Source: Gambelia wislizenii (lineage: Eukaryota; Chordata; Lepidosauria; Squamata; Crotaphytidae). From it: a DNA stretch of 64,000 bases. Positions 54,863 through 64,000 of the stretch are shown piece by piece (positions within the stretch are counted from its first letter, which is position 1; the number at the start of each line of letters is the position of its first letter). The notes beneath the pieces were generated by a model. The model saw only the letters and a list, made by a program, of their open reading frames with translations, did not search any database and was not told where the DNA came from. The stretch spans positions 173,938,596 to 174,002,595 of the forward strand of contig JAUMIR010000005.1 of NCBI GenBank assembly GCA_030847615.1, written 5' to 3'. The position numbers were made by a program, and so were the translations under genes.

Positions 54863-55789
54863 GGAATGTGAACCCTGAAGTTTGTATTTAAATATTTGAT
54901 CCAGACAACTTGACACCCAGTGTTGGCCATAATCACATCATTCTGAAAACGGCAACTCCAATCACTGGATTAAAAGATGATTGCTTTGTCTACAGATTTA
55001 TCAGACATTCCAATAGTGATGTTGAAATTCTTACCCTCTAAAATTCAATCACCAATGATGATGGCTGATTTTTAAAAAATGTGCTAGCTTTCAAACACAT
55101 GCAGGCAGACCAACTTCACTGAATGAACACAGTTGACTTGTACTTGAAATTAACAGGAAGCACGTTGCACCAAGAAGCAGTACCTTAAACCTCCTTTTAT
55201 AAAGATAGAATTATAGCTGGGATGAACAGTAAATTGTACTACTATATATTTCTCTGTCCCTTGGATGAGCAATATCATAAGGATAGGTGGCACAATGGGT
55301 CACCCCCAATCCACCTGGGACCACATTCTTGCTATGGTTCCTTCTCCAGCCTCAAACTGACAGCATCTAGGGAGGTCCTTTCTGCAACTACAATTCAACA
55401 CAATTCCATTGATTTCAGTGGCCACTACAGCAGCTCTATGTAATGCAGGAGAGCATCATAGCATCTTCCTGAACTGCAGAGTCGTGCTAGCTTGCAAGGC
55501 ACAGTTTCTCCTTCTCTTCTGGAAGTATTTTATTTACAATTACATTGAAGGGTAGGAAGCAAACACCAGTAAAGATAAGCCCACTTCAGTCATTTGCCCT
55601 TCATTATCCCCCATGATTAGAATCATGCAAAGGGTAAGGCAGGGATGTGCTTATTGCCCCATTCTTCCCCATGTGTTCCTATCTCCAGTCCTTCAGCCTT
55701 CCATATCTTGGACACAAAACACTGCAGGTCCTGTTCCACTCATGTGTGCTATAGATGGAAAGATTGTCCATAATATTAAAATCCTATAT
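54863..55789. other. No recognisable feature
   Basis: Unique-looking sequence. Confidence 0.45.
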
Positions 55790-56060
55790 CAAATGGCATT
55801 TTCCATGCAGAAATATTATTTTTAGTACAAGAAGCCACTTTACTGTGCAGAAAACACTATGTTCTGAACTGAAAAGAACATATCTGCACAAAAACACTGT
55901 TTTCTGCATCATAAGCACATGTGTAGATTTTGCAGAATAAATTCCAAATTGAGAATAGTCCATGGAAATGACACAGAAAGTTTGGGAATACTTTCTCACA
56001 ACAGCAAGAAAAAGTCGTTAGACTATTCATTCTTGCCCATGGGACTAAAATTTTAAAAGA
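55790..56060. repeat. Degenerate TTTTCTGCACAGAAAA-type repeat
   Basis: GCATTTTCCATGCAGAAATATT, TACTGTGCAGAAAACACT and CACTGTTTTCTGCATC are followed by AGAATAAATTCCAAATTGAGAATAG and ACTTTCTCACAACAGCAAG, the same closing segment as at 8560-8640. Confidence 0.7.
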
Positions 56061-57621
56061 TTTACATCCCTAATGTATGATCCCCATGATTATCTTCTAG
56101 AATTTTGCATAGTGAGAGGACCAGGATCTCTGCTGCATAAGTTAACCACAAAACATGTGAAGTGTGATGAACCCAGCAGTGAACACATTATGTTGGGGGC
56201 AGGACAAACAGGTTGTATTTAAATAAAATTGGAAACAAACTCATTTGTATAACTGTACAGATGTGTAGTGTAATTGTGTAAATGAAAAAGAAAACACATC
56301 TCAAGATTCTGTAAAAAATACTTTTTAATTAGCTAAAAAGTCAATGCCTTGCCTAAAAATTCATGTGAATTTCATTGGATACTCCCCATTTTTTGCTTTT
56401 TAGTGCAATTTTGTACCTATCAGAGCATCTCCTTCATGTAGATCTCTGCCCATGACCACAAGGGAAGACTCTTCTCCAAGTACCCTGGTTATAAGTCAAC
56501 AAGAAAAAAGTCTTTCTCAGTTGTGGAATCCAAACAGTGGAATACTCTCCACATGGTGAAGCAATAGCCACCAATACTACAATTGTTCCGCACCAGCCTA
56601 AAATATTTTCATATACTCAGGTATTTAACTGGATCTTTCTCTTTGTTTGGAATAAAACAAAGTAATATTTAGTTGCTTGGTTTTTTTTATTACTTTGATG
56701 GGCTTTGGGAATTTTTATTGTTTGAATTAAATTTCTTTGTCATACAGGCAACTGCAAGGATGAAGGGCAGTTTTAAAATGTTTGAATTAATGAAATAATT
56801 GATAAAGATTATATGCATGTTTACTCAGAAGGAAGTCTCATTATGTTCAGTGGGTTCTGCTCTCTAGTGTATCTGGTACTATAGCCTTCTCACGTTCTCA
56901 TTTTCTCTTTCTTGGAATGCTGTTACTTTTTTAAAGAAAAAATAGAACAGCTAAAGTGCTCCCCAGCCATTTGTGAGTTATCTATAGTTGGGTTTTTTTT
57001 TTCAAAAATATGTTATGTAACTATATATTACATTTTACTAGCAAGAATTGTATGATGGTGAAGATATCTTTTTTACATAGAAAGGGTAAATCTTCATTAG
57101 AAAATGCAGGGTGAAAAGTGCATTACTTAACATATTGTCCTCAAAAGAATAGTGAATATTAAATAAGCCTTTTATTGCATTCTTCCAATGAGTGTAGATT
57201 AACATAGTTCCTAGTGTATGAAACAAGGTTAATTAACTGGAACCTCAATACAGCCCACAAAGCCACACTGGTCCCAGAGCCTATGGGAGATTTTAATCTT
57301 AGCCAAACTCACAACTTTTCCTTCCCTCACCAACTGAGATTGCAAGAATTCTTGGTGTTCTGAATTGTTAGAATGCTCATGAAAATATTCCATGCCATCA
57401 AACTCATCTCATCAACCATATTGCCAAGGATTTTGTTGCCATTTACATTGCAATACCTTGAACATTCATTCTACTTTTGATTATTGCTTTACCTGTTGTG
57501 ATCAGTTAGAGGATTATCAAAGATTTCCATGGCCCATCAAGAAGAAATTATTACACAGTGGAAATTAGGACTGTGCATGCGGCCAGCAATTCAGTATGAA
57601 TCCTAGTTTGGCAATTCAGAT
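56061..57621. other. No gene; possible ancient LINE scrap
   Basis: About 56400-56620 might be an old L2-type C-terminus, but the similarity is too weak to assert. Otherwise AT-rich and unassigned. Confidence 0.4.
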
Positions 57622-57975
57622 CTGGGCCCAATCTAGTCTTCAATGGCTCCTCTTCATCCTGAAGAGAAGTGACTAGTGGGGTGCTGCAGGGTTCTGTCCT
57701 GGGCCCAGAGCTATTCAACATCTTTATCAATGACTTGGATGAAGGAATAGAGGATATGCTTATCATGTTTGCAGATGACACCAAATTCGAACGGGTAGCT
57801 AATACCCCAGAGGACAGGATCAGAATCCAAACTGACCTTAACAAATTAGAAAGCTGGGCCAAAACTAACAAAATGAATTTCAACAGGGAGAAATGTAGGA
57901 TACTACACTTGAGCAGTAAAAATGAAAAGAACAGATATAGGATGGGTGACACCTGGCTTGATGGCAGTACATGAG
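57622..57975 (+). pseudogene. CR1 LINE, reverse transcriptase fragment
   Basis: Plus strand encodes MTSGVLQGSVLGPELFNIF, LDEGIEDMLIMFADDTKFER (catalytic FADD), QTDLNKLESWAKTNKMNFN, HLSSKNEKNRYRMGDTWLD-GST, then a stop. Both ends are truncated; it lacks the C-terminus and 3' tail found in the other CR1 copies. The corresponding part of 10635-10991 is close but not identical. Confidence 0.93.
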
Positions 57976-58488
57976 AAACCCACTAGGGAGAACCTATGAT
58001 ATAGCATAAAGAACACAGGACTGATGAGACCATGCATTATTTATTACTAGTAGCCCAAATGGTGAGGTCCCCTTGATGACCCTTTGATCCTTTTTAAGGG
58101 TCTTAAGACTGATACTGGAAACTTCCTTCTCTCATGGCCTCAAATTCCCATCAACACATCTCTTACAAAGTTGCCTTCCCAAGCCTCTAGGTAAGGGAGG
58201 AGAGACTGGGAGGTGCTACTGCTGTCACCTTTTCTTCCTGCTTACAGGCCTTGTCCCAGCTGTCTACCTGTTCAGATTTTTCCAAACAAGAATTTTCTGA
58301 ACAGGATTTCCTGATATTGTAGCAGTGCTACTGCCATAAGGTAGGTAGGTAGGGGTGTGTGTGTGTGTGTGTGTTTAAAAAATCCTGCTCATTTTCTACT
58401 TTCTAGGAAGTCAGATAGCAATCCTGGGATTCTTTTCCAACCCAGAGTTGTCCCACATAAATCTCTTCCTCCTGTATTGTAACGTAGA
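57976..58488. other. No gene; (TG)n tract
   Basis: A (GT)n tract at 58354-58373, preceded by GTAGGTAGGTAG. Otherwise unassigned. Confidence 0.5.
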
Positions 58489-59089
58489 AGATTATCAGAC
58501 GCTCTAAATATGGCATTATAATGCCACCAGCAGATTGTTAAAGGGCTTCCCTTTCACATGAAGTTTTTCCCCTCTCATAATGCTTCTGTTCAGCTCTCAT
58601 TACACTGGCTCTGCTTTTTATTGACGGGCTAGGCCATCAGTGGATCCCCCCCCCATTCAGTTTCTGTCATGGAATGTCCTGTGACTGAAAATGTGCCCAT
58701 TTCACTGGCATGATTTCAGTGTCAATGGGAGGTCTGTGCCAGAACACCTCCTGGTGAGATCGGGACTTCTAGGTAAGTGACACACTTTTTTGTACCCTCC
58801 CCAGGTTACCTGTAAGTGTGTTTAGGTGCTTGGTGTAACTTTTTGGCTTGTATTTTGCTTTTTATTTTTTAATTTCCTGCAGTCTTATCTTCTCACAAGA
58901 ATGGCCGGGATTTCATTCCAGGAAGTGAATGGAGCTCTGTTAGAACTCCATTCACTCCTTGGCTGCTGTGGAAGTGGAAATAAGGTAGGTCTGAAACTTT
59001 TAATTACTCTGCCAGATCAGGGACAGGATTGGGGCGGGAGAGGAGATTGTGGGACAGGAACACTTTTTTTTATTCCTGTCTGATAATCT
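58489..59089. mobile_element. TIR element, AGATTATCAGAC family (copy 2)
   Basis: AGATTATCAGACG (58489-58501) and GTCTGATAATCT (59078-59089) are the ends. Opposite in orientation to 18968-19534 and about 34 bp longer. The interior has GAATGGAGCTCTGTTAGAAC followed by its inverted GTTAGAACTCCATTCACTC, a small internal fold at 58928-58958. Confidence 0.8.
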
Positions 59090-59289
59090 CCTTAGATGCC
59101 TGATACCAATATTAAGTAACAACAACAAGGTAGAGTTGGGGAAGGTCAAGGGAGATTATTTCACTGCTTTAGGCACACAGAGACTCATTAAACAGACAAA
59201 TTTAAGAAGAAAAGCAAAGAGAAGATTAAGAGGCTATTCATACTGGGCAGGGCGATAAAAATCCAGATGAAATTCAGACTACTTTGGCC

Positions 59290-60350
59290 CAGAGCTGTGG
59301 CACATGAAATTTAAGAGTGGCCACCACTAGGCTTTGCTTTTCATGGAGCTCAGAATGGGCAACTGTGCACCAAAAAAAGCAAAAGCCCAGCAGTAATAAT
59401 AATAATAATAATAATAATTTATTTCTATCCCACCCCTCTGCAACGCAATCGGGGCAGCTTACAATATAAAAACTCCATAGTCCCAGTACCCTAGCCCACC
59501 CACCCCTTAAAATAGTATTAAATTATAAAAGATTAAAAACATACAGTAATTAAAAATATATAAATTAGAAAAAAAGATTAAAACATACAATAGTTTTTAA
59601 AAAAATCTGATTACACCTCAGGGAGGACAGCCGAGTCTTGGGCCGGGATAGTTATTCAGGAAAGGCCTACTGGAAAAGATCCGTCTTGACAGCTTTTTTA
59701 AAGCTGTCTAAGGTGTTAATAAGATGGATCTCGTCCAGCAGGCCATTTCATAATCTGGGAGCGGCAGCAGAGAAGGCCCTCTGGGACATCACCGACAGCC
59801 TTGTTTTCATAGGCTGTAACAGATTCCTCCCAGAGGACCGAAGTGCGTGGGGAGGGTCGTATGGGAGAAGGCGGTCCCGGAGGTAAGTTGGACCCAAGCC
59901 ATGTAAGGCTTTAAAGGTCATAACCATCACCTTGTACTGTGCCCGGAAACTAATAGGCAGCCAGTGGAGAGCTTTTAGCACAGGTGTTATGTGCTCTCTT
60001 CTGGAAACACCAGAAATCAACCTGGCTGAGCAGTAGCCACTCTTTTTGAAGGCAGAATGGGTGGCTAGCCTTGTGAGGTGTGGTGCCACCCATTCTGAGA
60101 GAGCAACTGCCGCTCAGGCTTTGCTTTCATTGAGTGTGACTGAGCAAGGCCAGCCACCCATTCTGGCTTCAGAGAGAGTGGCTACGGCTGGGGATTCACT
60201 ACTCATGGAACTCAAGGGTACAACTGTGTGCCAGGAAAGCAAAGTACTAGTGGTAGCCACTCTCTCAGAAGGCAGAACAGGCAGCTAGCATCACATTGCT
60301 GGAGTATGCCAGGTGTTCTGACCTCAGAGAGTGACTACCACTGGGGCTCT
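59290..60350. repeat. Diverged tandem repeat of about 220 bp, split by an L2
   Basis: GTAGCCACTCTTTTTGAAGG (60033) and GTAGCCACTCTCTCAGAAGG (60254) start two units, both followed by GCAGAAYRGGYRGCTAGC. The block CTCATGGAACTCAAGGGTAC with CTGTGTGCCAGGAAAGC (60204-60242) is echoed at 59344-59385 (TCATGGAGCTCAGAATGGGC, CTGTGCACCAAAAAAAGC), left of the L2. Satellite-like, strongly diverged. Confidence 0.6.
59393..60025 (-). pseudogene. L2-clade LINE 3' end
   Basis: The plus-strand (AAT)n tract at 59393-59418 is the (ATT)n tail of a minus-strand L2; TTTATTTCTATCCCACCCCTCTG follows. Minus-strand coding (59748-60089 region): SGYCSARLISGVSRREHITP, VLKALHWLPISFRAQYKVMV, MTFKALHGLGPTYLRDRLLP, LRSSGRNLLQPMKTRLSVMS and QRAFSAAAPRL. 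The short AGCAGTA at both edges (59388 and about 60030) may be the target duplication. Same subfamily as 31457-31888. Confidence 0.85.
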
Positions 60351-60862
60351 GTCTTTGAATTGAGAAGTGGCACCAAAGAGCGGGGAGAAGGACAGCCCTC
60401 CAGGTAGTGCTTGTCCTTCCTCTCCTCCCCATGCCCCCAAAATCTAGAGCAGATGGATTGATAACACAGCAGTTTTCTCTGTAGTGTCCTGAATTCACAG
60501 TGGCAAGTGGATGAGGAGCAACATGGGGACGAATGCAGGAACAAAGTAAGGGGCGCAGTTCTGTTGTCAATTGTCCACAATAGAAGCAGAAGTCAAGAGA
60601 CAGTCCAGAAGGCATTCACCAATAGTCCATACAGTATGCAAGAGTAGTCAAAAGCCAGTCCAAAATTCAGTAGAGTCAAGTCCTTGGTTCAAGTCTGTGG
60701 TTAGCAAAGGGTTAATGCAGCACTCCAGAAGTCTATTTGAGGTCAAGGCAAGCAAGAATATAAGACTAGTGCAAGAGCTAAAAGAAAAGCAATTGTCAGC
60801 ACTGGCTTGAAGGAAGAACTGATTCCAGATTTATAGCTAGAGGTCCAAGGTCAGGTGGAGCT
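60351..60862. other. No recognisable feature
   Basis: Unique-looking sequence. Confidence 0.4.
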
Positions 60863-61480
60863 GTGAAGTTGAAGGCTTTCATGGCTGGCATCCATAAGTT
60901 TTACGTGGTTTTTTTCCGGACTGTGAGGCTATGTTCTTGAAGAGTTTATTCCTGATGTTTTGCCTGCATCTGCGGCTAGCATCTTCAGAGAATGGTGGGG
61001 TAGGATGTGTGAGGGGTTTATATACTGTGAGTCCCTGTTGGAGAAGATATGTACCTTTGTGTATTTGGATGGCTAGTTCCTGTGGGGGGAGAGATGCAAG
61101 GAGGATTAGTGTCTATTTAGCTAATGGTCCATTGTCTGCTGGGAGCTGATTAGTAAGGACATAGGTTTGCGTTTGGTATTAAACACAGCTGGGCATGGTG
61201 TTTGTCTCTTCTAAGTACAGAAAATGAAGGTGGCATGTCTGTATCATTTATCACCTGTTAGCAGACAGTTTTTTCTTCAGGGGAAGGTTTGTTTTCTTTC
61301 TCTGGTTTGGCTACCCTCTTGAAGGGACCTGGAGCAATCTCTGCTTCTTTAGACTCAGCTATACTTTCCCCCTCTGCCCCCTCTGTGTTCTTTGCTTCCT
61401 TCTACTCCTCCTCCTCTGAGTCCTCAGCCAGGGTGTTCATGACATGGAGTTTCAAGCAAACTCTGGAGAAAACAGTGGTG
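60863..61480 (-). pseudogene. Retroelement C-terminus (Penelope-like?), minus strand
   Basis: Minus-strand peptides: acidic stretch LAEDSEEEE and KPEKENKPSPEEKTV, QVINDTDMPPSFSVLRRDK, SAPSRQWTIS-IDTNPPC, PNTQRYISSPTGTHSI-TPH, and ADAGKTSGINSSRT-PHSPEK, with the terminal CTTTCATGGCTGGCATCC at 60873-60890. The last part is homologous to both arms of 24073-24378. Several stops; dead. Penelope-like assignment is uncertain. Confidence 0.5.
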
Positions 61481-62944
61481 TTCTAAAACCTAGATTAAAG
61501 GGGGGTGGTATTCCCTGAGTCTGGTGTGAATAGAACCATACATCAAATTTGGGGGAAAGGCCACATGTTGTCTGCCATTATCGAGCCAGATTCGGTGGGG
61601 GGGGGGTTGAGTTTCTTTACTAGTGTGAATGCCCCCTAGATAGACTATTGAACAAAACAAAAGGAAATTAAAAGACTTAGAAAAACGAAGTAAAATATCT
61701 ATCAATACCAGCCCACTGCTCGCCACAGTTCTTCCTACTACTAATAAAGAACAAAGATATGTTGGAAGGAGATAATGTATTTTATAATTTCAATGACCAT
61801 ACAAAATCCCACCCCATAAGCACTGTGGCTGGAGCGTGCTGGTAAGATTTTTGATCCAGGTTGCACAAAAGACCAAAACAAAAAAACATCTCCACCCCAC
61901 CCCCACCCCATATCACACCACCAGAGACACTGTTTGGCTTTTTCCCATGTATTTTTAACATATGGATCTTCAGCTTGCTTCAGGGACTCTGGACTGTGCT
62001 GTTCACCTCCAGAACCAAATTGCACCAATCTGTTCTGATCCAGAGCCAGTAAAAATAGTCTCAATCAGCCCTATTGGCTTTAAGACAATCCATACACAAA
62101 TAAAGAAGAAGCAGAAAACTGTCAATACTTTGAAGTACATAGACACAGGAGCAGAAAAGAGAGCGAGATTATTGGTGGAAAGCACACATAGTACAGTATA
62201 AGTCTTCATTTTATTATTGCCATTACCACTTGCACCATTACTGTTTGATGATTCTCAATGGATTGTCTTTCACATTTCATTGTCTTTGGCATGATAAATT
62301 TCAATAGCCAAACTGTTCTTATACACATGGATGTGAATGTTTAAAAGTAGTCATGCAGACTAGACACCTTTGTGCAAAACAAGGAGCAAGCTCTAATTTG
62401 GATGCTCTGATTCCACTACAGTTGAATCATTTTTTTTAAATTACATTATTGGATAATCTGGTTCCCCCCCCCTTTTTTTTTACAACCACTTTTTCCAACA
62501 TCTAAAATAATAATTTCATCCTGGAGCTACATAAAGCCCAACTTCCCACCCCAATCTGTTTTTATGGACCTCAAGCCCTCAAACAGATTTCCCAGACCAT
62601 CTTTTTTTTTTTTTCCTGGCCAAAAGAAGCATTTCTGTTCCTGGAAACCTCCAAGAGAGGTGATTCGCATTTTAAATAGTTGCAGATCCCTTCTTCACTG
62701 TTTAACATAAAGAAAAACCTCATCCTTAATAGCTAGAAGTTGACTACTGGGGGATGTTTTATTTTTGGCATTGCTGGCAGTCCATGTGGTTTCTAGATGG
62801 CTTCAGGGGCAGACAATTAGCCACTAACCTGCAGTTGTCCACCCTTGCTCTGAGCATTAGCAATTAATGCAACTTCAGCTTAGCAACATATACATCAATT
62901 AAACTGATTTTGCATTTACATAATAAATGTTGATGCACATTAAT
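61481..62944. other. No recognisable gene
   Basis: Unassigned sequence with short homopolymer runs (G9 near 61599, T-runs near 62469 and 62602). Confidence 0.45.
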
Positions 62945-63178
62945 TCATGTTGTTGTGTGCCTTCAGGACATTTGCAACATGGCGATCCTAAGATGAACCT
63001 ATCACAAGGTTGTCTTGCCAAGATTTGTTCAGAGGAACTTTGCCATTGCCTTCCTCTCAGGCTGAGAGACTATGACTTGCCCAACCTCACCCAGTGGATT
63101 TCTGTGCCCAAGCAGGGATTCGAACCCTGGTCTCTCAGAGTTCAACACTCAAACCATTATACTCTTCTGGCTCTCTCA
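62945..63178 (-). mobile_element. Sauria-type tRNA-derived SINE, nearly complete
   Basis: On the minus strand: head GAGAGCCAGAAGAGTATAATGG, B-box GGGTTCGAATCCC at 63117-63129 (intact consensus), core ATCCACTGGGTGAGG and GGCAAGTCATAGTCTCTCAG, tail CTTAGGATCGCCATGTTGC and CTGAAGGCACACAACAAC. The tail is changed where GTCGGAAATGAC is expected. Best-preserved promoter boxes of the window's SINEs. Confidence 0.9.
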
Positions 63179-64000
63179 TTAATTCATAGGTCATTTTAAA
63201 AGAAACCAATCAGTGAAAGATTCTTCCTTTGTCTCTTTCCATTCTCTCCCCTCTCTCTTTCATTCAATAAACCCTAATTAAATATTTTATAAAATGCTTT
63301 AGGATACATTCATACACAACACTTTTGACATTCTTCCCCTTAAGTATCTTTTCATATAATCAAAACTCGTCTTCCTGTTTTTGAGCAAATTCCAATCCAG
63401 TGTCAGTAAACAATAATTTGGGCCACATTATGGGTGAAGGGTAGCTATCCTGCAGTTTGCAACTGTTAAAAAATAGCTAGATGGGTGTTTCTGAACTGTC
63501 TTTACACACTGTATGAACAGCAAATGACTGGGAAAGATATAAAATGTTCACTGAAAGTGATTTCTGAAAGGGTCAGTGGTACCCTTACATTTTTCTCCCT
63601 CCTTCACTAGCCGTATAGAGAGCTGGGCACACTGCAAAAGCACATTGTGGGTGATGGAAGACCCAAGGGTATGAAAAGATTTCCCTAGTTTTAGAAGATT
63701 TTAACAATTATAAGACAATGGCTAATATCCCTTTATAAGGCACATATTAGCCAACCAGATCTAGGCACTTATGGATGAAATTGATTTAAATGTGGTTTTT
63801 GGCACTGCAGCTGTCTTGATCCTCCTTTAAGATGATCGATGTTTGGGGAAGAGACAAAGAGAATATGTCAACTTTTGAGTCTCCTGAACCTCACAACAGT
63901 TGTTGATATCATTGACTATAGAAGAAGTTGTCTGAGTTGGGTGTAGAAAAACTCTTTGGTGGCTCCCCCAAGATTACTAGCCCTATTCAAATGTTAAGAA
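63179..64000. other. No recognisable feature
   Basis: AT-rich unique-looking sequence to the window end. Confidence 0.45.

Noticed and set aside
1..64000. CRISPR array, bacterial operon or phage content
   Set aside because: The repeats are eukaryotic transposons and minisatellites; no repeat-spacer regularity with unique spacers, no ribosome-binding sites or dense coding.

Overview
The window reads as a stretch of intergenic or intronic nuclear DNA from a squamate reptile, probably a lizard. This is an inference from its repeat content: CR1 LINEs ending in the ATTCTATG-type tail, Bov-B (RTE) LINEs, tRNA-derived SINEs with a Bov-B-like tail, a 5S-rRNA-derived SINE with a related tail, L2-clade LINEs with (ATT)n tails, an A-rich L1, a Helitron, and many short hAT-like and Tigger-like DNA elements. 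I found no convincing host protein-coding exon, no functional rRNA or tRNA gene and no CRISPR-like structure. All recognisable coding sequence belongs to decayed mobile elements.

Layout. 0-18 kb: unique-looking DNA with scattered elements. These are a long foldback element (1511-2017), Tigger-like and hAT-like non-autonomous elements, and four CR1 fragments. 18-20.5 kb: a CpG-richer block with a minus-strand promoter layout, a 567-bp TIR element (18968-19534), a perfect 34-bp-arm hairpin (19905-19988) and a 5S-derived SINE. 22-25.4 kb: an L2 copy interrupted by a Helitron, a probable solo LTR and a SINE, then an inverted retroelement tail and a Bov-B copy whose 5' part is inverted. 25.7-31.4 kb: a near full-length but dead L1 (ORF1 and ORF2) sitting inside that Bov-B. 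The Bov-B resumes at 31412, is interrupted by an L2 fragment and ends near 32118. 32-44 kb: L2, CR1, SINE and DNA-element remnants, including an L2 interrupted by a LINE that carries an (AG)n tail. 44.35-47.52 kb: a Tigger-like element nested inside an older copy of its own family. The inner copy holds a very GC-rich array of 32 palindromic 63-75 bp units plus a second G-rich array. 48.3-49.1 kb: remains of an SGNH-hydrolase gene of the kind carried by DIRS/Ngaro-type retrotransposons. 50-64 kb: more hAT-like elements, L2, CR1 and SINE copies.

The elements do not form a pathway. What they show is a layered insertion history. The clearest events are Bov-B > L1 plus L2, L2 > Helitron plus LTR plus SINE, L2 > (AG)n LINE, and Tigger-like > Tigger-like with an expanded hairpin minisatellite. 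The hairpin minisatellite, the perfect hairpin at 19.9 kb and the promoter-like block at 18.5 kb are the features most worth following up.
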